A stretch of DNA of 64,000 nucleotides, taken from the NCBI RefSeq assembly GCF_014269035.2, contig NZ_JABWRP020000010.1, positions 124,001-188,000 on the forward strand, given 5' to 3'. This document shows, in pieces, positions 29,834-38,771 of the stretch (the stretch's first letter is position 1; each line of letters begins with the position of its first letter). Below the pieces are notes generated by a model that saw only the letters and a program-made list of their open reading frames with translations, was not told where the DNA came from and searched no databases. Both the position numbers and the translations under genes were made by a program. The stretch comes from Pseudomonas vlassakiae. GTDB taxonomy: Bacteria > Pseudomonadota > Gammaproteobacteria > Pseudomonadales > Pseudomonadaceae.

Positions 29834-30876
29834 GCGTTGTCCTCCAGCAGGCGCCAGCGCAGTTTCTCACCGGCGCGCAGCGGGATCACGGTTTGCTCGC
29901 CGAATGGCAGGCTGTCCGGGGCGGTCCATTCTTCGCGAACCAGGGTAATGGTGTCGGTGTTCGCTGGCAGGCCATAGAAGGCCGGGCCATGCAGGCTGGC
30001 GAAACCTTCCAGTTTGTCCAGCGCATTGCGCTGCTCGAACGCCTCGGCGTACATCTCGATGGCAGCGTATGCGGTGTAGCAGCCGGCACAACCGCAGGCG
30101 GCTTCCTTGGCGTGACGGGCATGCGGTGCCGAGTCGGTGCCGAGGAAGAACTTCGGGTTGCCGCTGGTGGCCGCGTCCAGCAGCGCCACCTGGTGGGTGT
30201 TGCGCTTGAGGATCGGCAAGCAATAGAAGTGCGGGCGGATACCGCCGACCAGCATGTGGTTGCGGTTGTACAGCAGGTGCTGGGCAGTGATGGTTGCACC
30301 AACGTTGGCCGGGGCTTCGGTGACGAACTGCGCGGCGTCGCCTGTGGTGATGTGCTCGAAGACCACTTTCAGGGTCGGGAAGCGCTCGACCAGGCGGCGC
30401 ATGTGCTCGTCGATGAAGCGCTTCTCGCGATCGAACACGTCGATTTCGCTGCGGGTGACTTCACCGTGCACCAGCAAGGGCATGCCGACGTCCGCCAGGG
30501 CCTCGATGGCCGGGAAGATGTTGTCGATGCTGGTCACGCCCGAATCGGAGTTGGTCGTCGCGCCGGCCGGGTACAGCTTGGCGGCGTAGACGATACCGCT
30601 GGCCTTGGCCGCGCGGATGTCCTCGGGGCTGGTGCGGTCGGTGAGGTACAGCACCATCAGCGGTTCGAAGCGGCTGCCAGCCGGGCGTGCGGCAAGGATG
30701 CGCTCGCGGTAGGCGCCGGCTTCGACGGCATTGCGCACCGGCGGAACCAGGTTGGGCATGATGATGGCACGGGCGAAAGTACGCGCCACATCGCCAACGG
30801 TATGGGGCAGGACGGCACCATCGCGCAGATGGATGTGCCAGTCGTCGGGACGCAGGAGGGTCAGGCGATCGGACAT
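29830..30876 (-). CDS. pyrC: Dihydroorotase (class II)
   Basis: Zinc enzyme that closes carbamoyl aspartate to dihydroorotate in pyrimidine synthesis, 348 residues. The metal motif DWHIHLRDG near the N-terminus, [14 protein letters not shown] and FLGTDSAPH near residue 250 are intact. It is followed by rnt with a 4-bp overlap and is divergent from motY across about 130 bp. Confidence 0.97.
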   Translation of the reverse strand: MSDRLTLLRPDDWHIHLRDGAVLPHTVGDVARTFARAIIMPNLVPPVRNAVEAGAYRERILAARPAGSRFEPLMVLYLTDRTSPEDIRAAKASGIVYAAKLYPAGATTNSDSGVTSIDNIFPAIEALADVGMPLLVHGEVTRSEIDVFDREKRFIDEHMRRLVERFPTLKVVFEHITTGDAAQFVTEAPANVGATITAQHLLYNRNHMLVGGIRPHFYCLPILKRNTHQVALLDAATSGNPKFFLGTDSAPHARHAKEAACGCAGCYTAYAAIEMYAEAFEQRNALDKLEGFASLHGPAFYGLPANTDTITLVREEWTAPDSLPFGEQTVIPLRAGEKLRWRLLEDNA

Positions 30877-31006
30877 TGGGAATTCCAGGCGGGTCGAACT
30901 CAGGCCCCAATGCTACCGGAAAACCCCGGTCCGAGCACGGCTATCAAGTTTTCCGGCGAGCGTCCGATAGCCTGCCTGTAAGCCGTCAGAATTTGTGGAG
31001 CCACCC

Positions 31007-31954
31007 GTGCGCCAGCGTTACCTAGCCCTGTTGACCCTTGTCGCCAGCCTGCCGGCCGGTGCACTGACCTTCCAGACCCGCATGGAGAATGTCGCCTGGA
31101 AAGTCGAGGGTGACCAGTTCGAATGCCGCCTGATCCAGCCGATCGACGGTTTCGGCAGTGGCGAGTTCGTGCGCAAGGCCGGTGAGCAGCCGGTGTTCCA
31201 GCTGCGTTCGCACAGCAATGTGCTGGGCGCAGGTTCGGCCACCTTGCTGGCTGCCGCTGCCCCTTGGCAGCCGGGCCGCGCGGATGTGAACCTCGGCGCT
31301 GTGCGCATGGCCCGCAGCGGCGTGCTGTTCAGCTCGTCGCAGAGCCAGGCCAGCCGCCTGATCAACGGCCTGCTCGATGGACGCAGCACGGTGGTGCGCA
31401 ATTACACCGGCGAAGGCGGCAGGGCGATGGAAGTACGCGTGCTGCCGGTCAGCTTCGCCAAGGCCTATGGCGACTATCAGGCCTGTGCCAGCAAGATGCT
31501 GCCGATGAACTATGACCAGGTGCGCCAGACCCAGGTGGGCTTCCCGGGCGGCGGCTTCGACCTGGACGCCGATGCCCGTGCGCGGCTGGACGTGATCCTC
31601 GATTACCTCAAGGCTGACCCGACGGTGAACCACATCGAACTCAACGGCCATTCCGACAACAGCGGTAACCGCCTGACCAATCGCGATGCTTCGCGACGTC
31701 GGGCCTTGGCCGTTGCCGATTACTTCAAGGCCCATGGTGTGCCGGAAGAACAGATCGTCGTGCGCTTCCATGGCGAGCGCTATCCGCTGGTGAAAAACAA
31801 CAGCCCGGCCAATCGGGCACGTAACCGGCGGGTGAATATCGAGCTGGATCGGGTGGCGATGGCAGAGAAACCGGTGGTGCAGCAAACGGTGCCGGCTGCA
31901 TCTGCTGTTCCGCCTGCGCCAGCTGCACCAGCGCCCGGAGCGAAGGCACCCTGA
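31007..31954 (+). CDS. motY: Flagellar motor-associated protein MotY
   Basis: Periplasmic protein of about 315 residues that anchors flagellar stators to the peptidoglycan in polar-flagellate gamma-proteobacteria. After a signal peptide (LALLTLVASLPAGA) comes the MotY N-terminal domain, then an OmpA-type peptidoglycan-binding domain at about 190-290 (IELNGHSDNSGN, NRARNRRVNIEL). The C-terminal tail is rich in Ala and Pro. The GTG at 31007 has GGAG 6 nt upstream; GTG at 30995 is also in frame. The order rnt-pyrC-motY-argG is the same in P. aeruginosa. Confidence 0.88.
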   Translation: MRQRYLALLTLVASLPAGALTFQTRMENVAWKVEGDQFECRLIQPIDGFGSGEFVRKAGEQPVFQLRSHSNVLGAGSATLLAAAAPWQPGRADVNLGAVRMARSGVLFSSSQSQASRLINGLLDGRSTVVRNYTGEGGRAMEVRVLPVSFAKAYGDYQACASKMLPMNYDQVRQTQVGFPGGGFDLDADARARLDVILDYLKADPTVNHIELNGHSDNSGNRLTNRDASRRRALAVADYFKAHGVPEEQIVVRFHGERYPLVKNNSPANRARNRRVNIELDRVAMAEKPVVQQTVPAASAVPPAPAAPAPGAKAP

Positions 31955-31989
31955 TTTCATCAGCGCCACAGGGTGCTTGCCACAACATC

Positions 31990-32267
31990 TTCAGCGCCTG
32001 TGAGATCGAGCGCCGCCCGCGCGGCGCATCGCGGATAAATCCGCTCCTACGGTTTGTTTCGGGCCAGTCAATCCTGTGAGGTCACCGCTGTTCGCCTTGT
32101 TTGTTTCCTTCGGTATGAAGGTGGGCATCACTGCTTTTCATCGTCTTCAGTCATGCACCAAGGCGACCCCTGTTGGCGGTACAGGCGTGATTGGCCCGAA
32201 ACAATCTGTAGGAGCGGATTTATCCGCGATGCGCCGCGCGGGCGGCGCTCGATCTGATAGGCGCTGA
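31990..32267. repeat. Composite palindromic element, copy A (278 bp)
   Basis: Terminal inverted repeats of about 80 bp (31990-32070 and 32188-32267, few mismatches) flank a 117-bp core. Each arm contains the GAGCGCCG...CGGCGC palindrome, the REP-like GCGGATAAATCCGCTCCTAC and TTTCGGGCCA. A second copy with a related core in the same orientation lies at 54698-54977. It fills most of the motY-argG gap; no gene is seen in it. Confidence 0.85.
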
Positions 32268-32305
32268 ACCTTTTACGGCAAGCACGTCGCGCTACCGACA
32301 GTTCC

Positions 32306-32342
32306 TGTCGCTTTGTCGTCAGAAGCTGTCGCCCCACTGTAA
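32306..32342 (+). promoter_or_regulatory. ArgR operator of argG
   Basis: Two TGTCGC half-sites (32306-32311 and 32327-32332) are exactly 21 bp apart, as in the Pseudomonas ArgR arrangement TGTCGC-N8-AA-N5 repeated. The second is followed by N8 and AA as expected. They lie just upstream of and over the -35 region (TGTAAA, 32338-32343) of a promoter with -10 TAGAAT (32361-32366, 17-bp spacer), consistent with repression by arginine. Confidence 0.75.
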
Positions 32343-32401
32343 ATTTATCCGCAACGCCGGTAGAATCGGCCCCTTTCCGTACAACCCCGTGGAGTGATGG
32401 C

Positions 32402-33619
32402 ATGGCGGACGTAAAAAAGGTCGTACTGGCGTATTCCGGCGGCCTTGATACTTCGGTGATTCTCAAGTGGCTGCAGGATACCTACAACTGCGAAGTGGTG
32501 ACGTTCACCGCTGACCTGGGTCAGGGCGAAGAAGTCGAGCCGGCTCGCGCCAAAGCTCAGGCGATGGGCGTAAAAGAGATCTACATCGACGACCTGCGCG
32601 AAGAATTCGTGCGTGATTTCGTCTTCCCGATGTTCCGCGCCAACACCGTCTATGAAGGCGAGTACCTGCTGGGTACTTCCATCGCCCGCCCGCTGATCGC
32701 CAAGCGCCTGATCGAAATCGCCAACGAAACCGGTGCCGACGCCATTTCTCACGGCGCGACCGGCAAGGGTAACGACCAGGTCCGTTTCGAGCTGGGTGCC
32801 TACGCGCTCAAGCCTGGCGTCAAGGTCATCGCTCCATGGCGCGAGTGGGACCTGCTGTCCCGCGAAAAGCTGATGGACTACGCCGAAAAGCATGGCATTC
32901 CGATCGAGCGTCACGGCAAGAAGAAGTCGCCATACTCGATGGACGCCAACCTGCTGCACATTTCCTACGAAGGCGGTGTGCTGGAAGATACCTGGACCGA
33001 GCACGAAGAAGACATGTGGCGCTGGAGCGTCTCGCCAGAGAACGCCCCGGACCAGGCTACCTACATCGAGCTGACCTACCGCAATGGTGACATCGTCGCC
33101 ATCGACGGCGTCGACATGACCCCGGCCACCGTGCTTGCCGAACTGAACCGCATCGGCGGCGCCAACGGTATCGGCCGTCTGGACATCGTAGAGAACCGTT
33201 ACGTGGGCATGAAGTCCCGCGGCTGCTATGAGACCCCTGGCGGCACCATCATGCTCAAGGCCCACCGTGCCATCGAGTCGATCACCCTGGACCGCGAAGT
33301 CGCTCACCTGAAAGACGAGTTGATGCCGAAATACGCCAGCCTGATCTACACCGGCTACTGGTGGAGTCCGGAGCGTCTGATGCTGCAGAAGATGATCGAC
33401 GCTTCGCAGGTCAGCGTTAATGGCGTCGTGCGCCTGAAGCTGTACAAGGGCAACGTCATCGTGGTTGGCCGCAAGTCGGACGACTCGCTGTTCGATGCCA
33501 ACATCGCGACCTTCGAAGAAGATGGCGGCGCCTACAACCAGGCCGATGCTGCCGGCTTCATCAAGCTCAACGCGCTGCGCATGCGCATCGCTGCCAACAA
33601 AGGTCGTGGGATGCTCTGA
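32402..33619 (+). CDS. argG: Argininosuccinate synthase
   Basis: Joins citrulline and aspartate with ATP in arginine synthesis, 405 residues. The N-terminal ATP-pyrophosphatase loop is [12 protein letters not shown], with [15 protein letters not shown] and [13 protein letters not shown] downstream. It is alone in its transcription unit with an ArgR operator before it and a terminator behind it. Confidence 0.98.
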   Translation: MADVKKVVLAYSGGLDTSVILKWLQDTYNCEVVTFTADLGQGEEVEPARAKAQAMGVKEIYIDDLREEFVRDFVFPMFRANTVYEGEYLLGTSIARPLIAKRLIEIANETGADAISHGATGKGNDQVRFELGAYALKPGVKVIAPWREWDLLSREKLMDYAEKHGIPIERHGKKKSPYSMDANLLHISYEGGVLEDTWTEHEEDMWRWSVSPENAPDQATYIELTYRNGDIVAIDGVDMTPATVLAELNRIGGANGIGRLDIVENRYVGMKSRGCYETPGGTIMLKAHRAIESITLDREVAHLKDELMPKYASLIYTGYWWSPERLMLQKMIDASQVSVNGVVRLKLYKGNVIVVGRKSDDSLFDANIATFEEDGGAYNQADAAGFIKLNALRMRIAANKGRGML

Positions 33620-33642
33620 GCACCCGGCTGAAGTGGCAAACG

Positions 33643-33670
33643 AACCCCGGCTCTGGCCGGGGTTTTTTTT
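33643..33670 (+). terminator. Terminator of argG
   Basis: Stem AACCCCGGC / GCCGGGGTT followed by T8, 24 bp after the stop codon. Confidence 0.92.
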
Positions 33671-33697
33671 GCCCTCTTGAATGGGGGCTGATCGATG

Positions 33698-34126
33698 TCA
33701 TGGCTTATCCCTCAGGCGGGTGGTTGAAAGAAGTACGCACTGTTGCAGATCCATATTGCACAAGCGCCAGTGCCTGTTTTCGGCAAGCGGTTGGGCAATG
33801 GCTTGCATGACATGTTGTTCTATCCGTTTCTGGGCGTCAGGGCCGGAGAACATCACGGTCACTGTTTCTTGTGTATCGGCGCGCAGCGCTGGCTCGGCTT
33901 TTGGCTGAGGCCCGGCCTGATCAGGCTTGTAGAAGGACTTGGAGTTGAAGTTCAAGGTGAGGAAGAACAGTGCCGTGAGGAAGAAAGGAAATCCTACAAG
34001 GAACCAGGTGTAGTAGGTCTGACTTTTATCGCTGAGGAAAGGCAAGGTAGCCAAGGCAGAGGCTTCGATGATGCCTGCAAATATGGCGATTATGGTCAGC
34101 GGAGCGACAGGTTGGTTCTCAGTCAT
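33698..34126 (-). CDS. Hypothetical inner-membrane protein with two membrane helices
   Basis: Unknown protein of 142 residues. Two hydrophobic segments (about 9-30, LTIIAIFAGIIEASALATL, and 42-62, TWFLVGFPFFLTALFFL) are followed by a soluble tail of about 75 residues. The ATG at 34126 has AGGAGG 8 nt upstream, a strong site; an ATG seven codons upstream lies over it. It is convergent with argG and divergent from the response-regulator gene at 34431. No function can be assigned. Confidence 0.7.
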   Translation of the reverse strand: MTENQPVAPLTIIAIFAGIIEASALATLPFLSDKSQTYYTWFLVGFPFFLTALFFLTLNFNSKSFYKPDQAGPQPKAEPALRADTQETVTVMFSGPDAQKRIEQHVMQAIAQPLAENRHWRLCNMDLQQCVLLSTTRLRDKP

Positions 34127-34430
34127 GTTAGTGGCCTCCTGCATGTGTTGCCTATGAATAACCCACTGACTGCCTCAACCAAATTGTGGACTTTTTCCGG
34201 GGGCGGGAATTGTTCGGCGGATGTGACGGGAACAAATCGCTCAAGCACATTCAGAAGTTCTCAATCACTCTAGAGACAAGGTTGTAAATTTTTTCTTGTA
34301 GGAAAATTCCCAAACCGACGTAGGGTTCATCTATTCGGTTATTTGAGGGGGGAATGGATGCGCCATTGAGCGTTCTGCTCGGTTATTGTGAAGCCGTCGT
34401 CAAAGTAAAATAACGAATGATGGATATCGT
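34127..34430. other. Intergenic region between divergent genes, no gene seen
   Basis: About 300 bp, more AT-rich than its surroundings (for example TTTTTTCTTG near 34290). It must hold promoters for the hypothetical membrane protein (minus) and the response regulator (plus). No clear -35/-10 pair, palindrome or small open frame with a good ribosome site is seen. Confidence 0.4.
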
Positions 34431-35057
34431 ATGAACAAAGTCCTTATCGTGGATGATCATCCGGTCATACGCTTGGCAGTGCGCATGCTGATGGAGCGGC
34501 ATGGGTACGATGTTGTCGCGGAAACAGACAACGGCATAGCGGCCTTGCAGCTCACTCGCGAACACCTTCCCGACATTGTCGTACTGGATATCGGCATCCC
34601 CAAGCTCGACGGCCTGGAGGTCATTGGCCGGATGGCAGCAGCGAGTCCTGGCAGTCGTGTGCTGGTACTGACCTCGCAGGCGCCCGGGCATTTCTCCATG
34701 CGCTGCATGCAAGCGGGCGCCGCTGGCTATGTATACAAGCAGCAGGAGCTCACCGAGCTGCTGAGCGCCATCAAGGCTGTGCTCTCTGGTTACAGTTATT
34801 TCCCGAACCAGGCCTTGCACAAGTCACGCGGCCGGGTTGGAGGAGTAAGCGAAACGGAAATGGTCGATCGCCTGTCTGCCAGGGAGATGATGGTCCTGCA
34901 GCAGTTGGCGCGGGGACGCTCCAACAAGGAGATAGCCGACAGCATGTACCTCAGCAACAAGACGGTCAGCACCTACAAGACGCGCCTGTTGCTGAAGCTC
35001 AATGCCCATTCGCTGGTGGACCTGATCGAGCTGGCCCGCCGCCATGGCCTGAGCTGA
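34431..35057 (+). CDS. Orphan NarL/LuxR-type response regulator
   Basis: Two-domain transcription regulator, 208 residues. The receiver (1-120) has the acidic pair in VDDHPVI, phospho-acceptor in VVLDIGIPKLDG and the switch lysine in YVYKQQ. The LuxR helix-turn-helix (about 148-205) reads LSAREMMVLQQLARGRSNK and then EIADSMYLSNKTVSTYKTR. It resembles EvgA/BvgA-type regulators. No histidine kinase is adjacent, so its partner is elsewhere. A short hairpin follows. Confidence 0.9.
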   Translation: MNKVLIVDDHPVIRLAVRMLMERHGYDVVAETDNGIAALQLTREHLPDIVVLDIGIPKLDGLEVIGRMAAASPGSRVLVLTSQAPGHFSMRCMQAGAAGYVYKQQELTELLSAIKAVLSGYSYFPNQALHKSRGRVGGVSETEMVDRLSAREMMVLQQLARGRSNKEIADSMYLSNKTVSTYKTRLLLKLNAHSLVDLIELARRHGLS

Positions 35058-35069
35058 AACAGCCATGGA

Positions 35070-35093
35070 CAAAGCCTCCGCAAGGGAGGCTTT
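35070..35093. terminator. Hairpin between the response regulator and PA3496-like gene
   Basis: AAAGCCTCC / GGAGGCTTT around GCAAG, lying between convergent genes 13 bp past the response-regulator stop and 9 bp past the minus-strand gene stop. Confidence 0.75.
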
Positions 35094-35101
35094 GGAGGGG
35101 G

Positions 35102-35278
35102 CTAAAGGTCGTAGTCGAAATCGGCGAGTTGCCGTTGCAGGCGTCGCTCTTCGAGGAGGTTGTCAATGGTACGACGCTTGCTCAGGTTGGTTTTCGCGGT
35201 TTCTACCTGAGGCTCCGCTTCGTCGTCAGCGGTAGCAAAGTCATCTTCGATCGACAGGTCGTCTTTATCGGTACTCAT
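35102..35278 (-). CDS. Small acidic conserved protein (PA3496 type)
   Basis: 58-residue protein, acidic in its first half (STDKDDLSIEDDFATADDE) and basic near the end (LLEERRLQRQLADFDYDL). The start MSTDKDD at 35278 is chosen over an upstream in-frame start. A similar small gene lies beside nth in P. aeruginosa. No known function; no membrane segment or signal peptide. Confidence 0.75.
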   Translation of the reverse strand: MSTDKDDLSIEDDFATADDEAEPQVETAKTNLSKRRTIDNLLEERRLQRQLADFDYDL

Positions 35279-35382
35279 GAGTCGCTCCAAGCCAAAGGGC
35301 CATTGGCCGTCCTTATAACGAGAAAGCGATGTCCGGTAAAAAAGATTTTTTCAATCGCAACGCAGCTATTTTTGCTATTGGC

Positions 35383-36021
35383 TCAATCGTCGCAGGTCTT
35401 GTGCTTGTATTCGCACAGATCTTCGATGCGGCAACTGCCACAACGAGGCTTGCGTGCCTGGCACACGTAGCGGCCATGCAGGATGAGCCAATGGTGAGCG
35501 TCGAGCAGGTAGTCCTTGGGTACGAACTTGACCAGTTTCTTCTCGACTTCCAGTACGGTCTTGCCAGGCGCGATGCCGGTGCGGTTGCTGACCCTGAATA
35601 TGTGCGTGTCCACCGCCATGGTTGGCTGGCGGAAGGCGGTGTTGAGCACCACGTTGGCGGTCTTGCGCCCAACGCCTGGTAACGCTTCCAGTGCATCTCG
35701 GGTTTGCGGCACTTCGCCGCCATGGCGCTCGATCAGCAGGCGGCACGCCTCGATGACGTTCTTGGCCTTGCTGTTATAGAGGCCGATGGTCTTGATGTAT
35801 TCGCTCAGCCCCTCGACACCCAGCGCGTAGATGGCGTGCGGTGTATTGGCGACCGGAAACAGGCGTGCGGTGGCCTTGTTGACCCCGACATCGGTGGACT
35901 GTGCGGAAAGCGTCACGGCAACCAGAAGCTCAAAGGGGGTGGTGTAAGCCAATTCCGTTTTCGGATCGGGATTGTCTTCGTGCAGCCTGCGAAAGATCTC
36001 CAGGCGTTTGGCGGCATTCAT
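35383..36021 (-). CDS. nth: Endonuclease III
   Basis: Base excision repair glycosylase and AP lyase for oxidised pyrimidines, 212 residues. The helix-hairpin-helix carries the catalytic lysine in LPGVGRKTANVV and the catalytic aspartate is in AVDTHIFRV. The C-terminal [4Fe-4S] ligands are C-x6-C-x2-C-x5-C in CQARKPRCGSCRIEDLC. The ATG at 36021 begins 4 bp after the rnfE stop codon; a longer frame into rnfE is rejected. Last gene of the rnf cluster. Confidence 0.96.
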   Translation of the reverse strand: MNAAKRLEIFRRLHEDNPDPKTELAYTTPFELLVAVTLSAQSTDVGVNKATARLFPVANTPHAIYALGVEGLSEYIKTIGLYNSKAKNVIEACRLLIERHGGEVPQTRDALEALPGVGRKTANVVLNTAFRQPTMAVDTHIFRVSNRTGIAPGKTVLEVEKKLVKFVPKDYLLDAHHWLILHGRYVCQARKPRCGSCRIEDLCEYKHKTCDD

Positions 36022-36025
36022 GGTT

Positions 36026-36544
36026 TCAACGCTTTCCTTGACGACGAGTGAGGGTGAGGCAAAGCCGATTGTACAAGGCCAGCAGCGCGCCGAGCAGTAG
36101 CAGCCCACCGGATGGCAGGTGGGCCAGGTGCATGCCTGCGAACGCCTCCAGCCACTGGCGCGCCGCGCCAAGCAGCAGGCAGGTGAGCAGCAGGCCACTC
36201 AGATGGCGTAACAGATGCCGCCAGCGCCCTACTGTTGGCAGCAACCTGTCGACGGCAAGGCACTGCAGGCAAATCAGCGCCGGATAAAACCCAAGCGCCT
36301 GCGCCAAGGGCAATGCCCAGGCACGTAGTGCCAATTGCAGGCAACTGCCAAGCGCAGCCAGCAGCAGCAGGCTTGCCAGCCAGTACATGGCGCCGCTGAG
36401 TGATGCCCGCAGCGGGCCAAGCAAGGCTTGGTGGAGAAGGATCATCACCCATATGCACGCGGCGATGGCCAGTGCATGGGTGACAGTGCCAGTCGCGCCA
36501 AGCAGCGGAGCCAGGCCGGTGATCAGCAGGCAGAATCTATTCAT
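36026..36544 (-). CDS. rnfE: Short, divergent RnfE/RsxE-like membrane subunit
   Basis: Inner-membrane protein of 172 residues, shorter than typical RnfE (about 210-230). The family start GLCPLLAVT appears as GLAPLLGAT, so the cysteine that helps hold the [2Fe-2S] cluster between RnfA and RnfE is alanine. At the second site LIVTNC is replaced by LICLQC, with one cysteine kept. It overlaps rnfG by 8 bp. Assignment rests on position and weak similarity. Confidence 0.7.
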   Translation of the reverse strand: MNRFCLLITGLAPLLGATGTVTHALAIAACIWVMILLHQALLGPLRASLSGAMYWLASLLLLAALGSCLQLALRAWALPLAQALGFYPALICLQCLAVDRLLPTVGRWRHLLRHLSGLLLTCLLLGAARQWLEAFAGMHLAHLPSGGLLLLGALLALYNRLCLTLTRRQGKR

Positions 36545-37139
36545 GGGGAGAGGTTCCAAGCAGTTCGCTGCGATGCTGATCAAAAAACCGCAAGGCCTCC
36601 TGCTGGGCATCGATGACGGCCCGGGACGTAACGGTCGCGCCGGCCAACTGATCGAAATCGCCCTGGTCGCGTCTGATTGCCCAGCGGTCGCCAAGGCCGT
36701 GCCTGGCAAACTGGTTCAGCCAGCCAGACTGCGGATCGGCAATCTGGCCGCCCAACCCAGGGCTTTCCTGCTGTTCGACCACCCGAGTGCCGATCAGGCG
36801 GCCATCGGCAGCGATGGCGATGGTCAGCTTGATGGGGCCGGCATAGCCCTGCACCTGGCTCACCAGCACGATGGCTGTTGGCAAAGTCCCGTGGCTCGCG
36901 CGATAAGCCGCGAGTACCTTGCTGTGCTGCGGCTGTTCGGCGGGCAATGGCAACGCGCTGTCCAAAGGGCGGTTGTCGTAGCTTTGCGTGGGCAGCACCG
37001 CCAGCAACTGGCTTGCCTGAAGCTGGCGCTCGGCATCGATGATGGCCGGGCGAGTCCAGTGCTGCCAAGCCAGCGCTGATGCGATGGCCGACCCGCTGAC
37101 GGCAAGGAGCAAAAGGCTGCTGCGCACGGGCGCGATCAT
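36537..37139 (-). CDS. rnfG: RnfG/RsxG-like flavoprotein subunit
   Basis: Membrane-anchored subunit of 200 residues facing the periplasm, with an N-terminal helix (SSLLLLAVSGSAIASALAW). The covalent FMN site of the family, SGAT-x-[ST], reads AGATVTSRAV near residue 170; the threonine that carries FMN is kept. The family segment GYAGPIKLTIAIAADG and the ETPGLG-like QESPGLGGQI are present. It starts in a 4-bp overlap with rnfD. Confidence 0.85.
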   Translation of the reverse strand: MIAPVRSSLLLLAVSGSAIASALAWQHWTRPAIIDAERQLQASQLLAVLPTQSYDNRPLDSALPLPAEQPQHSKVLAAYRASHGTLPTAIVLVSQVQGYAGPIKLTIAIAADGRLIGTRVVEQQESPGLGGQIADPQSGWLNQFARHGLGDRWAIRRDQGDFDQLAGATVTSRAVIDAQQEALRFFDQHRSELLGTSPHE

Positions 37140-38113
37140 GGCGCAACCTGTTGGCGCTGCAAGGCGAACCGATCCAGCGCGGGCACCGCCAGGTTCATCA
37201 ACAGGATGGCGAAGGCCGTGCCATCCGGGTAACTGCCCCAGGTGCGAATCAGGTAGATCAGCGCGCCTGCGCCGAAACCGAACAGCAGCCTGGCCAGATT
37301 CGCCCTTGGGCCGGACACCGGCTCGGTGGCGATGAAGAACGCTGCCAGCATCGTTGAACCGCTGAACAGATGCAGCAGTGGCGAGCCGTTCGAATCCGAA
37401 CCGGAGCCATTCCAGGCCAGCAGGCTGAACAGGAAAAGGCTGCCCAGCAGCCCTGCCGGGGCATGCCAGCTGATCACCTTGCGCTGCAGGAGAAACAGCC
37501 CGCCGAACAGCAAGGCCAGATTGATCCATTCGCTGCTGCGACCGCCCACATTGCCAAAGCCGGGGTGACTGGCGAACAGTTCGTCGAGGGTCAGGCTGCG
37601 GTTATGGCGCAGGCCATCGAGAATGGTCGGCCCCGCCCAGGCATCAATCTGGCCGCCCCCGCCAGCTACCTGCTGCAGGCTGTCGACAAAGCCAATGGCG
37701 TGGTTGGGCCAGTGGTTCATGTGCAGCGGAAAGTTCAGCAGCACGAAGGCGTAACCGACCATGGCCGGGTTGAACAGATTGCGGCCCACTCCGCCAAAGG
37801 CCTGCTTGCCGACACCTATGGCAATGCCTGCTGCTGTCACTGGCACCCACCAAGGCGCCTGGCCGGGTAGGGCGATGGCCAGCAACACGGCAGTCACCAG
37901 GGCACTGCCATCGTTCAATGCCGGTAGAACAGGCTGGCGACGCACAGCCAGCAAGGCCGCCTCGCAACATAGCGCACTGCTGGCACACAGCAACAGGCTG
38001 AACAGGACTCCCCAGCCCTGTGTCCAGAGGGTGGCGAGCAAGCCGGGTATGCAGGCCAGCAGCACCAGGCCCATGGCTGCGCGTAGCCGTGGGTCAGGGC
38101 TTGCCATGTTCAT
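37136..38113 (-). CDS. rnfD: RnfD/RsxD-like membrane subunit
   Basis: Polytopic inner-membrane protein, 325 residues (323 from the ATG at 38107). Family sequences [19 protein letters not shown] and [12 protein letters not shown] are clear. The FMN-attachment site, usually SGAT or TGAT, reads [10 protein letters not shown], keeping the threonine. It begins inside the 3' end of rnfB, so there is no room for rnfC, which normally stands between rnfB and rnfD. Confidence 0.88.
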   Translation of the reverse strand: MNMASPDPRLRAAMGLVLLACIPGLLATLWTQGWGVLFSLLLCASSALCCEAALLAVRRQPVLPALNDGSALVTAVLLAIALPGQAPWWVPVTAAGIAIGVGKQAFGGVGRNLFNPAMVGYAFVLLNFPLHMNHWPNHAIGFVDSLQQVAGGGGQIDAWAGPTILDGLRHNRSLTLDELFASHPGFGNVGGRSSEWINLALLFGGLFLLQRKVISWHAPAGLLGSLFLFSLLAWNGSGSDSNGSPLLHLFSGSTMLAAFFIATEPVSGPRANLARLLFGFGAGALIYLIRTWGSYPDGTAFAILLMNLAVPALDRFALQRQQVAP

Positions 38114-38771
38114 GCCCGGCGCCTGTGGGCAGCGCATCGGCAGCGGCGCTTTTCTGCGCCCTGATGCGCTCCAGGGCGGCCTTGATCGGGTCTGCCGTGC
38201 CTTGTGTGGCTTCGGCCGTACGCGCCAGGCGCTGCGCCTCACGGCGCGCGATGTCGCGTTGCAGGCGGGCGTTTCGCTGTTGGTGGCGCTGGCGCGCCTG
38301 ATCGCGGCGCTGGCGGCGGGCCTGCAGTTGTTCGGGAGAATGAGCCAGGCCGCTGACGATCGGTACCACCCCTGCTGGTAGTGGCTGCATCTCGATGCAA
38401 TCGACCGGGCAGGGCGCCAGGCACAGGTCACAGCCGGTGCATTCGCTGGCAATGACCGTGTGCATCAACTTGGCGGCGCCGACGATGGCGTCGACCGGGC
38501 AGGCCTGGATGCACTTGGTGCAACCGATGCATTCGGCTTCGCGAATGTAGGCGACCTGGGGCGGTGCGCTGCCGCGCAGCGGGTCAGGCGCAAGCAATGG
38601 CTGCTTGAGCAGCGCTGCCAGCGCAGCGATGGTTTCGCTGCCACCTGGCGGGCACTTGTTGATGGCCCCGCCCGCAGCCAGTTCTTCGGCGTAGGGCCGA
38701 CAGCCGTTGTGGCCGCATTTGCCACATTGGGTTTGTGGCAGCAGGGCATCGATGCGTTGAATCAAGTTCAT
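38094..38771 (-). CDS. rnfB: RnfB/RsxB-like iron-sulfur protein without membrane anchor
   Basis: Electron carrier of 225 residues. The N-terminal [4Fe-4S] domain (CGKCGHNGC, then KCPPGG) and two ferredoxin-type clusters ([15 protein letters not shown] and [15 protein letters not shown]) are complete. The protein starts at [16 protein letters not shown], so the N-terminal membrane helix of typical RnfB is absent. A basic coiled-coil tail of about 60 residues ([16 protein letters not shown]) ends it. It overlaps rnfA by 4 bp. Confidence 0.9.
   Translation of the reverse strand: MNLIQRIDALLPQTQCGKCGHNGCRPYAEELAAGGAINKCPPGGSETIAALAALLKQPLLAPDPLRGSAPPQVAYIREAECIGCTKCIQACPVDAIVGAAKLMHTVIASECTGCDLCLAPCPVDCIEMQPLPAGVVPIVSGLAHSPEQLQARRQRRDQARQRHQQRNARLQRDIARREAQRLARTAEATQGTADPIKAALERIRAQKSAAADALPTGAGHEHGKP

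Noticed and set aside
32054..32267. Two small plus-strand open frames (67 and 63 residues)
   Set aside because: They lie inside the palindromic element, have no ribosome site and owe their openness to GC-rich repeat arms.
38094..38113. Hidden or frameshifted rnfC between rnfB and rnfD
   Set aside because: The two genes overlap by about 14-20 bp, so no coding space exists; it is absent from the operon rather than broken.
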